A stretch of 35,607 bases of DNA from CAYLPT01 sp964385645 (GTDB taxonomy: Bacteria > Armatimonadota > Hebobacteria > Hebobacterales > Hebobacteraceae), in assembly GCA_964385645.1 (NCBI GenBank), contig CAYLPT010000218.1:1-35607 (forward strand), given 5' to 3'. The position numbers were made by a program, and so were the translations under genes. This document shows positions 9,610 to 16,833 of the stretch, piece after piece (the first letter of the stretch is position 1; every line of letters begins with the position of its first letter). The notes beneath the pieces were generated by a model. That model searched no databases. It had not been told where the DNA came from and saw only the letters and a list, made by a program, of their open reading frames with translations.

Positions 9610-10674
9610 CTACCCCCGCACCTCGGCCACCGCCCGCTCGACCGCCTCCGCCCCCTCGACCACCTCCACCTCGAAGCCTGTCTCCACCGCCTCGGCGATC
9701 CCGAGCTCCAGCAGCCGCCCCGCCTCCCTCTCGTGCCGGCGGCCCAGGGGGAAGCAGTTGCCCGGCTCGACGCCAAGCACATACTCGCGCTCCCCCAGCA
9801 TCTTCCACTGGGTCAGACACGGCAGCTCCGAGGCCCGCCACCGCATCACCATCGCCAGCCCGCCCCGCAGCCTTCGGTTCACCACCGCCGCCCTCACCCA
9901 CCCGTCGCGGTCGGCGCGCGGCGCGTGCAGGTAGACCTTCTCTCGGTAGCCCCGCACCGGCGCATGTATGCGGGCCCAGTCCTGGGCGCCTTCCTCTGCC
10001 TCCTCGTCGCGCGGCTCGACCTCCCCGCCCGGCGTCACCAGCTCCGCGTCCTCATCCACCAACGGGAAGCCCGCGTTCACATGGTAGAGCAACATGCACG
10101 GCGAGGGCCGCGCCCCCACGTTGACCACGCGGTCGCGCAGCGAGAACCCCGCGCCATCCCCATACGCCCGGATGGTCCGGTGCAGCTCCAGCTCCGCCCC
10201 GAACAGCCTCGCCTCCCTGACCACCCCGCTCACCGTGAGGGCGAGCCGGTCTCCCTCCCACTCCTCGCGCCAGCTCACCCGCTCCGCGGGCGTGGTCGAG
10301 ATCCGCCCGTGCAGCCCAAGCGCGTCCGCCCCATCCACCTCCGGCGGCCCTACATTGTCCAGCCCACAGGTTGTCAGCAGCCCACCGAAGAAGGTGCGCA
10401 GCCACTCCAGCCGCTCCGGCTCGTAGTAGGCCGGCCCCACATCCCCTGTCGGGGAGCGCCAGCACAGGCTCAGGCCCCGATAGCGGGCCTCGCTGATGTC
10501 GAGGCACCGATCTGCCAGGACCGTGAACTCCAGCCCCGCCGCGGTCCGCACGTCCACCGCCCGTATCCCCGCGGCCCGGCCCTCGGTGAGCACGTAAGCC
10601 TTCACGCCCCCGAGCTGCGAGATGTGACCGATCCGCCTCTCCAGCTCCTGCCGGCTCCGGCCAAACATTGCCAT
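9610..10674 (-). CDS. DUF4432 family, aldose-1-epimerase-like protein
   Basis: This 354-residue protein has the galactose-mutarotase-like beta fold of the DUF4432/aldose epimerase group. Supporting motifs are VDVRTAAGLEFTVLADRCLDIS (41-62), FFGGLLTTCGLDNVG (95-109), the central LLYHVNAGFP with the histidine expected near the active site, and the family-typical C-terminus GVEPGNCFPLGR followed by AGRLLELGIAEAVE. The family is presumed to bind or interconvert sugars, but most members are untested. The ATG at 10674 has GGGAG seven bases upstream. It follows the activase stop by 62 bases, a gap holding the 6-bp inverted repeat GGTTCC/GGAACC (10703-10725). Its presence suggests that the unit handles a sugar-like substrate. 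Confidence 0.88.
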   Translation of the reverse strand: MAMFGRSRQELERRIGHISQLGGVKAYVLTEGRAAGIRAVDVRTAAGLEFTVLADRCLDISEARYRGLSLCWRSPTGDVGPAYYEPERLEWLRTFFGGLLTTCGLDNVGPPEVDGADALGLHGRISTTPAERVSWREEWEGDRLALTVSGVVREARLFGAELELHRTIRAYGDGAGFSLRDRVVNVGARPSPCMLLYHVNAGFPLVDEDAELVTPGGEVEPRDEEAEEGAQDWARIHAPVRGYREKVYLHAPRADRDGWVRAAVVNRRLRGGLAMVMRWRASELPCLTQWKMLGEREYVLGVEPGNCFPLGRRHEREAGRLLELGIAEAVETGFEVEVVEGAEAVERAVAEVRG

Positions 10675-10736
10675 GCGTCTGCTCCCTGCTGCAGGGTGTC
10701 ACGGTTCCCCGGCCCTGGCGGAACCACCCCCGCTGA

Positions 10737-11663
10737 TTAGACGATCACCGCCTCCACACCTGCCCGGCGGGCGAGCTCCGCCAGCGCGGCCAGACGCTCC
10801 GGCCCCTGCGGCTCGACTGCGAGGTCGTACTCACGCCCCAGCCAGTCGTACTTCGCGCCGGAGGCGGGGTTGTAGGGCAGCAGCGCCGCTGACCGCAGCC
10901 CCACCTCGCGCATGAACCGGAAGGTCGCGGCTGCGTTCTCGTCTACATCGGTGATCCCTGGGATCAGCGGCATCCGCACCTGCACCGCGGGGCCGCCCTC
11001 TCGCGAGAGGCGCGCCAGCCGCTCCAGGTTGGCCAGGATGGGCCGGTTCGAGGCGCCAGTCCAGTGCCGGTGCGCCTCCTCGTCCATCAGCTTCACGTCA
11101 TAGAGCACCAGGCCGCAGACTCGCAGCAGCGGGGCGAGGGCATCCCACTCACAGGCGCCAGAGGTCTCGATGGCCGCGTGGATGCCAAGCGCCTGGCAGC
11201 CGGCCAGGACGGCCTCTGCAAACTCCGGCTGTGCCGTCACCTCCCCGCCGGTGAGCGTGACCCCACCGCCGGAGCGCCGGAAGAAGGGGCGCATCCGCTC
11301 TGCCCGCGCCAGCACCTCCCCAGCACTCACCCACCGCCCCTTGATCTCCAGGGCGCCGGCCGGGCAGGCCTCTACACACCGCCCGCAGGCCTCACAGCGC
11401 TCCCGCGCCAGCTCGTGCGCCCCCCCGGAGACTTGGTGCACCTCCCGCGGGCAGATCGCGGCACACGCGCCACAGCGCACACACCGATCCCGCAGGAAGA
11501 TCAGCTCTGGGGCGGGCCGCAGGGACTCCGGGCTGTGACACCAGCGGCACCGTAGGGGACAGCCCTTCAGGTAGACGGCCAGGCGTATGCCTGGCCCGTC
11601 GTGGACAGCGAAGGTGTCGAAGTCGAAGACCAGCCCCTCCGGCCCGGGCTCCCGCCCTGCCAC
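10737..11663 (-). CDS. Glycyl radical enzyme activating enzyme (radical SAM, two extra ferredoxin clusters)
   Basis: This enzyme uses S-adenosylmethionine to place the glycyl radical on its partner enzyme. The radical SAM motif CPLRCRWC has Cys35, Cys39 and Cys42. It is followed by two ferredoxin-like [4Fe-4S] motifs, Cys61/64/67/71 and Cys90/93/96/100, an insertion typical of activases for dehydratase and decarboxylase-type glycyl radical enzymes and absent from simple PflA. TLTGGEVTAQPEF and ETSGACEWD are core activase segments. The GTG at 11663 shares its G with the stop of the upstream glycyl radical enzyme (TAGTG), with AGGAGG about seven bases before it. The frame stays open further upstream, but only inside that gene. 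Length (308) is normal. Confidence 0.93.
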   Translation of the reverse strand: MAGREPGPEGLVFDFDTFAVHDGPGIRLAVYLKGCPLRCRWCHSPESLRPAPELIFLRDRCVRCGACAAICPREVHQVSGGAHELARERCEACGRCVEACPAGALEIKGRWVSAGEVLARAERMRPFFRRSGGGVTLTGGEVTAQPEFAEAVLAGCQALGIHAAIETSGACEWDALAPLLRVCGLVLYDVKLMDEEAHRHWTGASNRPILANLERLARLSREGGPAVQVRMPLIPGITDVDENAAATFRFMREVGLRSAALLPYNPASGAKYDWLGREYDLAVEPQGPERLAALAELARRAGVEAVIV

Positions 11664-13954
11664 TAACCGCCCTCCTGCCGCCGGATGTGGTGCTCCTGCT
11701 GCTCCCGGCTCAACATGGTGAAGTAGGCGCACCACCCGCCCATGCGCACCCGCAGGGAGCGATAGCGCTCCGGTTCCCGCTGGGCCGCCCGCAGTTCCTC
11801 GGTGTCCGCCACGGTTAGGGTCATCATCGAGCCCCCTGCGTCCACGAACCCCCGCGCCAGCCCGATCATGCGCCGCGTGCCCTCCTCCCCCTCCACCAGC
11901 CGCCTGTTGACCCGCAGATCGAGCGGGCCCCCGGCCGGCAGGCGCTCGTGCAGCATCTTCCCGTAGGAGAGGATCGCGGGCGGGAGCCCCTCCACATCCC
12001 GCCCCAGGGCGGGTGAGAAGTTCGACGACACCGGTTCCCCTGACAAGCGACCGTCTGGCGAGGCGCCAAGCCCCTCTCCGATTCCGATGTACCACGAGAA
12101 CGTCGCCACGCCGCATGGGAACCGCACCGCCGACTCGTGGCCGGCCGCGTGTCGGCCCACGGTCTCGCTGAAGGCCGCGATGACCTCCCGGCCCACCGCG
12201 TCCGCCGCCTCGTCATCGTTGCCGTACTTCGGCGCCGCCAGCAGGCGCGCCCGCAGCCACTCATGCCCCTCGAAGTTGCCGTCCAGCGCATCGCACAGCT
12301 CGGCCATGCTGGCCCGCCGCTGCTCGAAGATCACCGTCTTGATCGCGGCCAGCGAGTCAATGGCGTGGGCCGCGCTCTCGGCCAACATCCCGAATGTCCG
12401 GTGCTTAGCGCCGCCGGCCGTCAGATCGCGCCGCTTCGACAAACATCCCTCCACGAGCGCGCTAAGCAGCGGAACGGGTGCGATCAGGCTCCGGTCGTTC
12501 GCCGTCGCCACGACCCGCGTGACCACCCGGCCCACCATCGCATCGAGCTGGGCCAGGAACGCCTGCCACACCTCCTGGTAGCTGCGAAAGCTCCGGGGGT
12601 CGCCGGTGTCCAGGCCTGCCCGCTCCCCGTCGAGCCTCGAGCGGCCCCGATTGAGCGCCCACTCGAGGCACAACATGAGGCTCAGTCGCTGGAAGACGAA
12701 GTCCGTCCGCCCGGGGATGATCACCTCCCAGCAGCCGTCGTTCGTGTAGTCGAGCGCGTCCTCCCTCGGCATCCCCAGCCGCTCCAGGGCCGGCACCAGC
12801 GCCTCGTCGTTGAATAGCGCCGGCATGCCCCCGCCCTCCTTCAGCGTCTCGCACACCCGCCGCACCAGGGCCTCAGGCGAGCGCCGGTGGAGGCGAACGG
12901 TCAGCAGCGGGTTCGTCATCCGGTTCCGCCGGTAGCTGTCCAGGAGCAGGAACGTGAGGGGGTTGGTCCCATCCTCGCCCTGGGGCGTCAGGCCGCCGAT
13001 GACGATGTTCTGCAGCCAGTGGTTGGTGCTGTCCACGCGGTCGCGCCGGGTTCCTATCTGGGAGGAGGTGTAGTGGCGGGTGCGGCGCCGCGGGTCCACC
13101 TCCTCCGGCTCCCGCGCCTCCGGCCGCTGCCGCTCCGATGTCTCCGCGCGCTCATTGAACTTCAGGCAGAAGCAGTCCACCAGCTCCGCCGCCCGCTCCA
13201 GCGTCAGCCGACCGGACGCCAGGTCGGCCTCCAGGTAGGGCCAGACATACTGATCCAGCCGCCCCATGGCGTTCCCGTTCATGGTCGCGTGGAACACCAT
13301 GTGCACCAGCCACACCGCCTGCAGCGCCTGCCAGAACGTCTCCGCCGGCCCCGCGGGCGCACTCCGCAGGTTCGCCGCCATCTCGCGCAGCTCGGAGCTA
13401 CGTCCCGCGTGGCCGGCCCGCGCCGCCTCCTCCTCACAGCGCGCCGCCAGCCGCGCCGCGTACCCCATGACCCCGTCCACCGCCGCCACCACCGCGTCGA
13501 GGAACGCCCGCTCGTCGTCGCTCTCGGCCTGCGCCCGCTCCCGCTCCGCCTCCGCTCGGAGCCCCCGCAGTCCCACCCGCAGCAGCTTCGGATAGTCCGG
13601 GACGATGTGCCCGAACACCGAGTGGATGCTCTGCCCCCGCTCCGCGGCGGCCGCGCGCTCCGCCTCTGTCACGTAGTCGGGGAATCCCCACTCGGCGTGC
13701 AGACGCGGCTCCTCGAGCGTCATCGAGCCGGCGAAGAGCTGCCCCTCCCAGAGGTCGGCGGGCATGTGGGCCAGCTTCAGCGCGATCGCCCGCGCCTTGC
13801 GCACCGCCAGCGGCTCGCCGAGGTGCTCCTCGCCGATGCGCGCCGGGCACTCCCACGCCACGCCTGGCCGCTCCATCGCCGCGCGCACCCGCTCCCGAAG
13901 CCGCGCCACGCGCTCAGTGTCGGCCCTCTCGCCGACCTCCCAGACCGTCGTCAT
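11663..13954 (-). CDS. Glycyl radical enzyme of unknown substrate (PFL-like family)
   Basis: This 763-residue enzyme of the pyruvate formate-lyase/dehydratase superfamily works only without oxygen. The PFL domain covers most of the protein. The active-site loop is DYTNDGCWEVIIPG (402-415) with thiyl residue Cys408 and catalytic Glu410. Cys-x-Glu is the arrangement of glycerol and diol dehydratases, choline lyase and decarboxylases rather than the Cys-Cys of true PFL. The C-terminal radical site is RMGGW (737-741), so Gly740 should carry the radical; the usual Tyr is Trp. The closing segment YFTMLSREQQ is standard. ATG 13954; the activase follows with a one-base overlap. The substrate cannot be assigned; choline lyase and PFL identities are not supported by the motifs. 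Confidence 0.93.
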   Translation of the reverse strand: MTTVWEVGERADTERVARLRERVRAAMERPGVAWECPARIGEEHLGEPLAVRKARAIALKLAHMPADLWEGQLFAGSMTLEEPRLHAEWGFPDYVTEAERAAAAERGQSIHSVFGHIVPDYPKLLRVGLRGLRAEAERERAQAESDDERAFLDAVVAAVDGVMGYAARLAARCEEEAARAGHAGRSSELREMAANLRSAPAGPAETFWQALQAVWLVHMVFHATMNGNAMGRLDQYVWPYLEADLASGRLTLERAAELVDCFCLKFNERAETSERQRPEAREPEEVDPRRRTRHYTSSQIGTRRDRVDSTNHWLQNIVIGGLTPQGEDGTNPLTFLLLDSYRRNRMTNPLLTVRLHRRSPEALVRRVCETLKEGGGMPALFNDEALVPALERLGMPREDALDYTNDGCWEVIIPGRTDFVFQRLSLMLCLEWALNRGRSRLDGERAGLDTGDPRSFRSYQEVWQAFLAQLDAMVGRVVTRVVATANDRSLIAPVPLLSALVEGCLSKRRDLTAGGAKHRTFGMLAESAAHAIDSLAAIKTVIFEQRRASMAELCDALDGNFEGHEWLRARLLAAPKYGNDDEAADAVGREVIAAFSETVGRHAAGHESAVRFPCGVATFSWYIGIGEGLGASPDGRLSGEPVSSNFSPALGRDVEGLPPAILSYGKMLHERLPAGGPLDLRVNRRLVEGEEGTRRMIGLARGFVDAGGSMMTLTVADTEELRAAQREPERYRSLRVRMGGWCAYFTMLSREQQEHHIRRQEGG

Positions 13955-13987
13955 ACGCTTCCTCGCTGCCCCGCCTCGGCGCGCAGA

Positions 13988-14014
13988 TGGCCAGGCCTGC
14001 CGACGGCCTGGCCA
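13988..14014. promoter_or_regulatory. 10-bp inverted repeat upstream of the glycyl radical enzyme
   Basis: TGGCCAGGCC (13988-13997) and GGCCTGGCCA (14005-14014) form a perfect 10-bp stem with a 7-base loop. It lies 34-60 bases upstream of the glycyl radical enzyme start and after the GyrI-like gene. It could be an operator, a partial terminator setting gene dosage, or an mRNA processing hairpin. No U-tract follows. Confidence 0.45.
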
Positions 14015-14059
14015 CGATCCGCCTCCGCCGACTCCGCTCTCCCCACCGCGCGCCTCGCG

Positions 14060-14545
14060 CTAACCGGCCCTCCCCCGCTTCGGCGCCACTGGCAAGTAGA
14101 GGTAGATGATCTCGTCGTGCGGGAAGCTCGGGGGGTACAGCTCCATCATCAGGTTGCCCGCGCCCTGCCACTGCTCGGAGTTGGGCAGCCACTCCCGATA
14201 GAAGCGGTCCATGGCGGGGCGAATGCCGGCCACGCCGTTCGCGCGCACCACGGCATATGTGTGCGCGGGGACCTGCCACGCGACCATGCCCTCTGGCAGG
14301 TGCTCGGCGCCGGTCACGGGCATGCATGCGAGGTACTCGAAGGGGCCGGGGGTCACGCCCGGCAGCGCGCGGGCCACCCCGTACAGCCCGGCCGGCGCGT
14401 TGTCCGCGGCGATGGGCGCCAGCTCGTCCAGGCGGGGGATGAACTGCTCCCAGAGGGCGGGGATCTCGCCTTGCTCGTTCCCGCCCTCGTACCGCAGCCC
14501 GGCCACGACGAACGCCTTGAGCGTCACGACCTCCGGCTCCTCCAT
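14060..14545 (-). CDS. Stand-alone GyrI-like / AraC effector-binding domain protein
   Basis: This 161-residue protein consists of one GyrI-like small-molecule-binding domain without a DNA-binding part. Family features are the mid-protein YLACMPVTGAEHLPEGMVAWQVPAHTYAVV stretch (read in pieces), a following helix with FYREWLPNSEQW, and the closing strand IIYLYLPVAP. Homologues bind hydrophobic or cationic ligands, serve as effector domains of AraC/MerR regulators, and as lone domains may be hydrolases or sensors. ATG 14545 has GGGGAGCCTCCC-type sequence upstream. It lies 105 bases before the glycyl radical enzyme on the same strand, so it may sense or bind that pathway's metabolite; that is inference. 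Confidence 0.85.
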   Translation of the reverse strand: MEEPEVVTLKAFVVAGLRYEGGNEQGEIPALWEQFIPRLDELAPIAADNAPAGLYGVARALPGVTPGPFEYLACMPVTGAEHLPEGMVAWQVPAHTYAVVRANGVAGIRPAMDRFYREWLPNSEQWQGAGNLMMELYPPSFPHDEIIYLYLPVAPKRGRAG

Positions 14546-14601
14546 CGGGAGGCTCCCCTTCTCTGGGGCAGGGTCGGCAGCGACCCGGCCTCAGACCCGC
14601 G

Positions 14602-14674
14602 GGCAGGCGGCCGCCTGCCGCGGTGGAGGGCTGGTTCTGCGCCTCCGGGCGGCTACCTGCCGGCGGGCCGCCGG
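14602..14674. repeat. GC-rich inverted repeats between the CBM48 and GyrI-like genes
   Basis: The 139-base gap after the CBM48 stop holds an 18-base perfect palindrome (9-base arms, 14602-14619) and a 15-base one (7-base arms around one base, 14660-14674). They could fold after the CBM48 gene and lower read-through. There is no U-tract, so calling a terminator would be speculative. Confidence 0.35.
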
Positions 14675-14684
14675 TCCTGCGCCC

Positions 14685-14942
14685 TCACACGCTGACGACG
14701 GAGTTTCGGGTCCCGAAGGAGTTCGGGACCGCCTCCGCCCGGGGGTCCTCCACCCAGTGGCCGTCCACGATGAACTTGTACTCGTAGGTGCCCGGCTCCA
14801 GCTCCACCACCGTGACGAAGCTAGGGCTGCCGCGCCGGGGCCGGCGCATGCGCTTCGCACGCGCCTCCCAGTCCGTGAAATCCCCGACCAGCAGGACAGC
14901 CTTCGCCTTCGGTGCGTCCAGGCTGAAACGGACGCGCTTCAT
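14685..14942 (-). CDS. Small stand-alone CBM48 / AMPK-beta-like glycogen-binding module
   Basis: This 85-residue protein is made of a single isoamylase-N/AMPK-beta glycogen-binding domain. The evidence is RVRFSLDAPKAKAVLLVGDF followed by TDWEARAKRMRR (the classic GxFxxW turn, about residues 20-26), ELEPGTYEYKFIVDGHWVEDP (about 48-68) and NSFGTRNSVVSV at the end. Aromatic residues W25 and W64 are candidate sugar contacts. Start ATG 14942 has GGAGG five bases upstream and fits the promoter at 14978-15007. A longer in-frame ATG at 15002 would lie inside that promoter and is rejected. No catalytic domain is attached. It heads the glycyl radical unit, although two GC-rich palindromes follow it. 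Function beyond glucan binding is unknown. Confidence 0.82.
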   Translation of the reverse strand: MKRVRFSLDAPKAKAVLLVGDFTDWEARAKRMRRPRRGSPSFVTVVELEPGTYEYKFIVDGHWVEDPRAEAVPNSFGTRNSVVSV

Positions 14943-14977
14943 GCTGCCCTCCACTGAGGCGAGCCCTTCTCTGCCAG

Positions 14978-15007
14978 ACGGTACCAGAGCCCGTTCGCGC
15001 ATGTCAA
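14978..15007 (-). promoter_or_regulatory. Promoter for the CBM48 / glycyl radical enzyme unit
   Basis: On the minus strand an exact TTGACA (15007-15002) is followed after 18 bases by TACCGT (14983-14978). The predicted transcript begins about 30 bases before the CBM48 ATG. The -10 box is weak (3 of 6 matches), so an activator could be needed. Confidence 0.5.
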
Positions 15008-15114
15008 CGACGCCCTCCCCGCCCCTGTCGCACCCAGCGGACAGACGCCGGCGGGAGGGGACTGGGGCGGGATGGGGTAATGGCCGGGGGCGATGGGCAA
15101 CTGGAGGCTCTGGC

Positions 15115-16713
15115 ATGCAGCGCTGTGACCTGCTGGTGCGCGGCGGCGCGGTCGTGGATGGAACCGGGGCCACCAGGCGGCGGGCCGATGTGGCGGTGCA
15201 GGGCGACCGCATCGCCTCCGTGGGCGCGCTCGACGAGTGGGTGGGGGAAGTGACCCTGGAGGCGGCAGGCCTCGTCGTCGCTCCCGGGTTCATCGACATG
15301 CACTCCCACTCCGACCTCGCGCTGCTTATCGAGGGCCGCGCGGAGAGCAAGCTCCGCCAGGGCGTGACTACCGAGGTGATCGGCCAGTGCGGCTTCTCGC
15401 CGGCTCCTGCGCCGCGGGACCGGAGCGCCGAGTGGCAGGGTATCCCGGGCTGGATGGCCGGTCACGTTGACTGGAGCTGGGAGAGCTTTGGGCAGTACCT
15501 CGCCGCGCTCGGCCGCGCTGGCACCTCGGTGAACGTGGTCCCCGTCGTCGGGCACAACATGGTCCGCGCGGCGGTGATGGGCCAGCACGACCGGCCGCCG
15601 ACGAGCGAGGAGCTGACCGCGATGCGCCGGGCCGTGCAGGCGGCGATGGCGGAGGGGGCGTTCGGGCTCTCGACGGGGCTGGTCTACGCGCCGGGCATGT
15701 TCGCGCAGGCCGATGAGATCCTCGCCCTGTGCCAGGCCATGGAGGGGCGCGGCATCTACTTCACCCACATCCGGAGTGAGGGTGAGGGGCTACTCGAGGC
15801 CATCTCGGAGGCCGCGCAGATCGGCCGGGAGGCGGGCGTCCCGGTGCAGATCGCCCACCTGAAGGCCAGCCCCCGGCGCTACTGGGGCAGGACCGAGCAG
15901 GCCCTGGGGTTGATCGAGGGGCTGCGGGAGCGCGGCGAGGCCGACGTGTGCTACGACGCCTATCCCTACACCGCCTGGAACACCGCCCTGGCGCAGCTCC
16001 TGCCGGCCTGGGCCCGAGAGGGCGGTGGCGAGGCGCTGGCGGCGCGGCTGGGGGACGCCGCCACCCGGGCGCGGCTGCGCGCGTCCCTGGCCGAGGAGGC
16101 GGAGGCCGACCCCGGGCGCTGGGAGCAGCGGATCGTGGGCTCTGTCGAAGGGCCGGAGAATCGCGACCTGCAGGGCCTGACCCTGGCCGCGGCGGCCGAG
16201 CGGCGGGGGCAGGCGCCCGAGGACCTTGTGCTCGACCTGCTGCTCGAGGAGCGGGGCGAGGTGGGGATGATCGGCTACGGGATGTGCGAGGAGGATGTGC
16301 GCCGGGTGATCGCTCACCCACTGGGGCTGATCGGATCGGATGCCGCGGCCGCCGCGCCCTACGGCGTGCTAGGGGGCACCTTCCCGCATCCCCGCACCTA
16401 TGGCACCTTCCCGCGCGTGTTGGGGAGGTACGTGCGGGAGGAGCGCGCGCTCTCGCTCGAAGAGGCGGTGGCGAAGATGACGGGCCGGGCGGCCGCGCGC
16501 CTCGGCCTGGAGGACCGGGGCCGCATCGCGGAGGGCATGGCCGCCGACCTGGTGGTGTTCGACCCCGAGCGCATAGCCGACCGGGCCGACTACGCGCAGC
16601 CACATGTCTACCCCGCGGGCATCAGATACGTGGTAGTGAACGGCGTGCTGGAGCTCGACGGGGAGGAGCACCGGAACCGCCGCCCGGGCCGGGTGCTGAC
16701 CCGCCCGCTCTAG
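15115..16713 (+). CDS. N-acyl-D-amino-acid deacylase (D-aminoacylase family amidohydrolase)
   Basis: This zinc amidohydrolase releases D-amino acids from N-acyl derivatives, or acts on related N-acyl amides. The 532 residues carry the urease-superfamily layout: an N-terminal beta part (LLVRGGAVVDGTG), PGFIDMHSHSD with His63 and His65, Cys92 in GQCGF, His218 in FTHIRSE, His248 in IAHLKAS, and Asp409 in GSDA. These match the metal and catalytic residues of Alcaligenes D-aminoacylase (H67, H69, C96, H220, H250, D366), including near-identical numbering for most. C-terminal MAADLVVFDPE closes the beta sandwich. ATG 15115 has CTGGAGG upstream; the frame extends further left, but opposite the CBM48 gene. 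Substrate specificity is not readable. It is divergent from the glycyl radical unit. Confidence 0.93.
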   Translation: MQRCDLLVRGGAVVDGTGATRRRADVAVQGDRIASVGALDEWVGEVTLEAAGLVVAPGFIDMHSHSDLALLIEGRAESKLRQGVTTEVIGQCGFSPAPAPRDRSAEWQGIPGWMAGHVDWSWESFGQYLAALGRAGTSVNVVPVVGHNMVRAAVMGQHDRPPTSEELTAMRRAVQAAMAEGAFGLSTGLVYAPGMFAQADEILALCQAMEGRGIYFTHIRSEGEGLLEAISEAAQIGREAGVPVQIAHLKASPRRYWGRTEQALGLIEGLRERGEADVCYDAYPYTAWNTALAQLLPAWAREGGGEALAARLGDAATRARLRASLAEEAEADPGRWEQRIVGSVEGPENRDLQGLTLAAAAERRGQAPEDLVLDLLLEERGEVGMIGYGMCEEDVRRVIAHPLGLIGSDAAAAAPYGVLGGTFPHPRTYGTFPRVLGRYVREERALSLEEAVAKMTGRAAARLGLEDRGRIAEGMAADLVVFDPERIADRADYAQPHVYPAGIRYVVVNGVLELDGEEHRNRRPGRVLTRPL

Positions 16714-16725
16714 GGTGTGCACGTC

Positions 16726-16748
16726 GGCGGCGGGCCCGTCGGGCCGCC
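16726..16748. terminator. Possible bidirectional terminator hairpin between convergent genes
   Basis: GGCGGC and GCCGCC pair (16726-16731 with 16743-16748), and an alternative inner stem GGCCC/GGGCC has a 3-base loop. It lies just after the deacylase stop and between two converging genes, as expected of a terminator, but there is no U-tract. Confidence 0.35.
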
Positions 16749-16833
16749 TAGCGAGATGCCATCCGGGCGCCCCGGCGTAGGGAAGGTGTGGCGCGCATGC
16801 GGCGCCCCCAGCGCCGACATGCGCGCCGAACAG

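Noticed and set aside
7926..10124. Plus-strand 732-residue open frame over hcp and DUF4432
   Set aside because: High-GC shadow frame; Arg/Pro/His-rich, and opposite two well-supported genes.
12887..14695. Plus-strand 602-residue open frame
   Set aside because: Antisense to the glycyl radical enzyme and the GyrI-like gene, with low-complexity composition.
14943..15002. Longer N-terminus for the CBM48 protein (ATG at 15002)
   Set aside because: The added residues match no domain and would overlap the predicted promoter; ATG 14942 has a good ribosome site.
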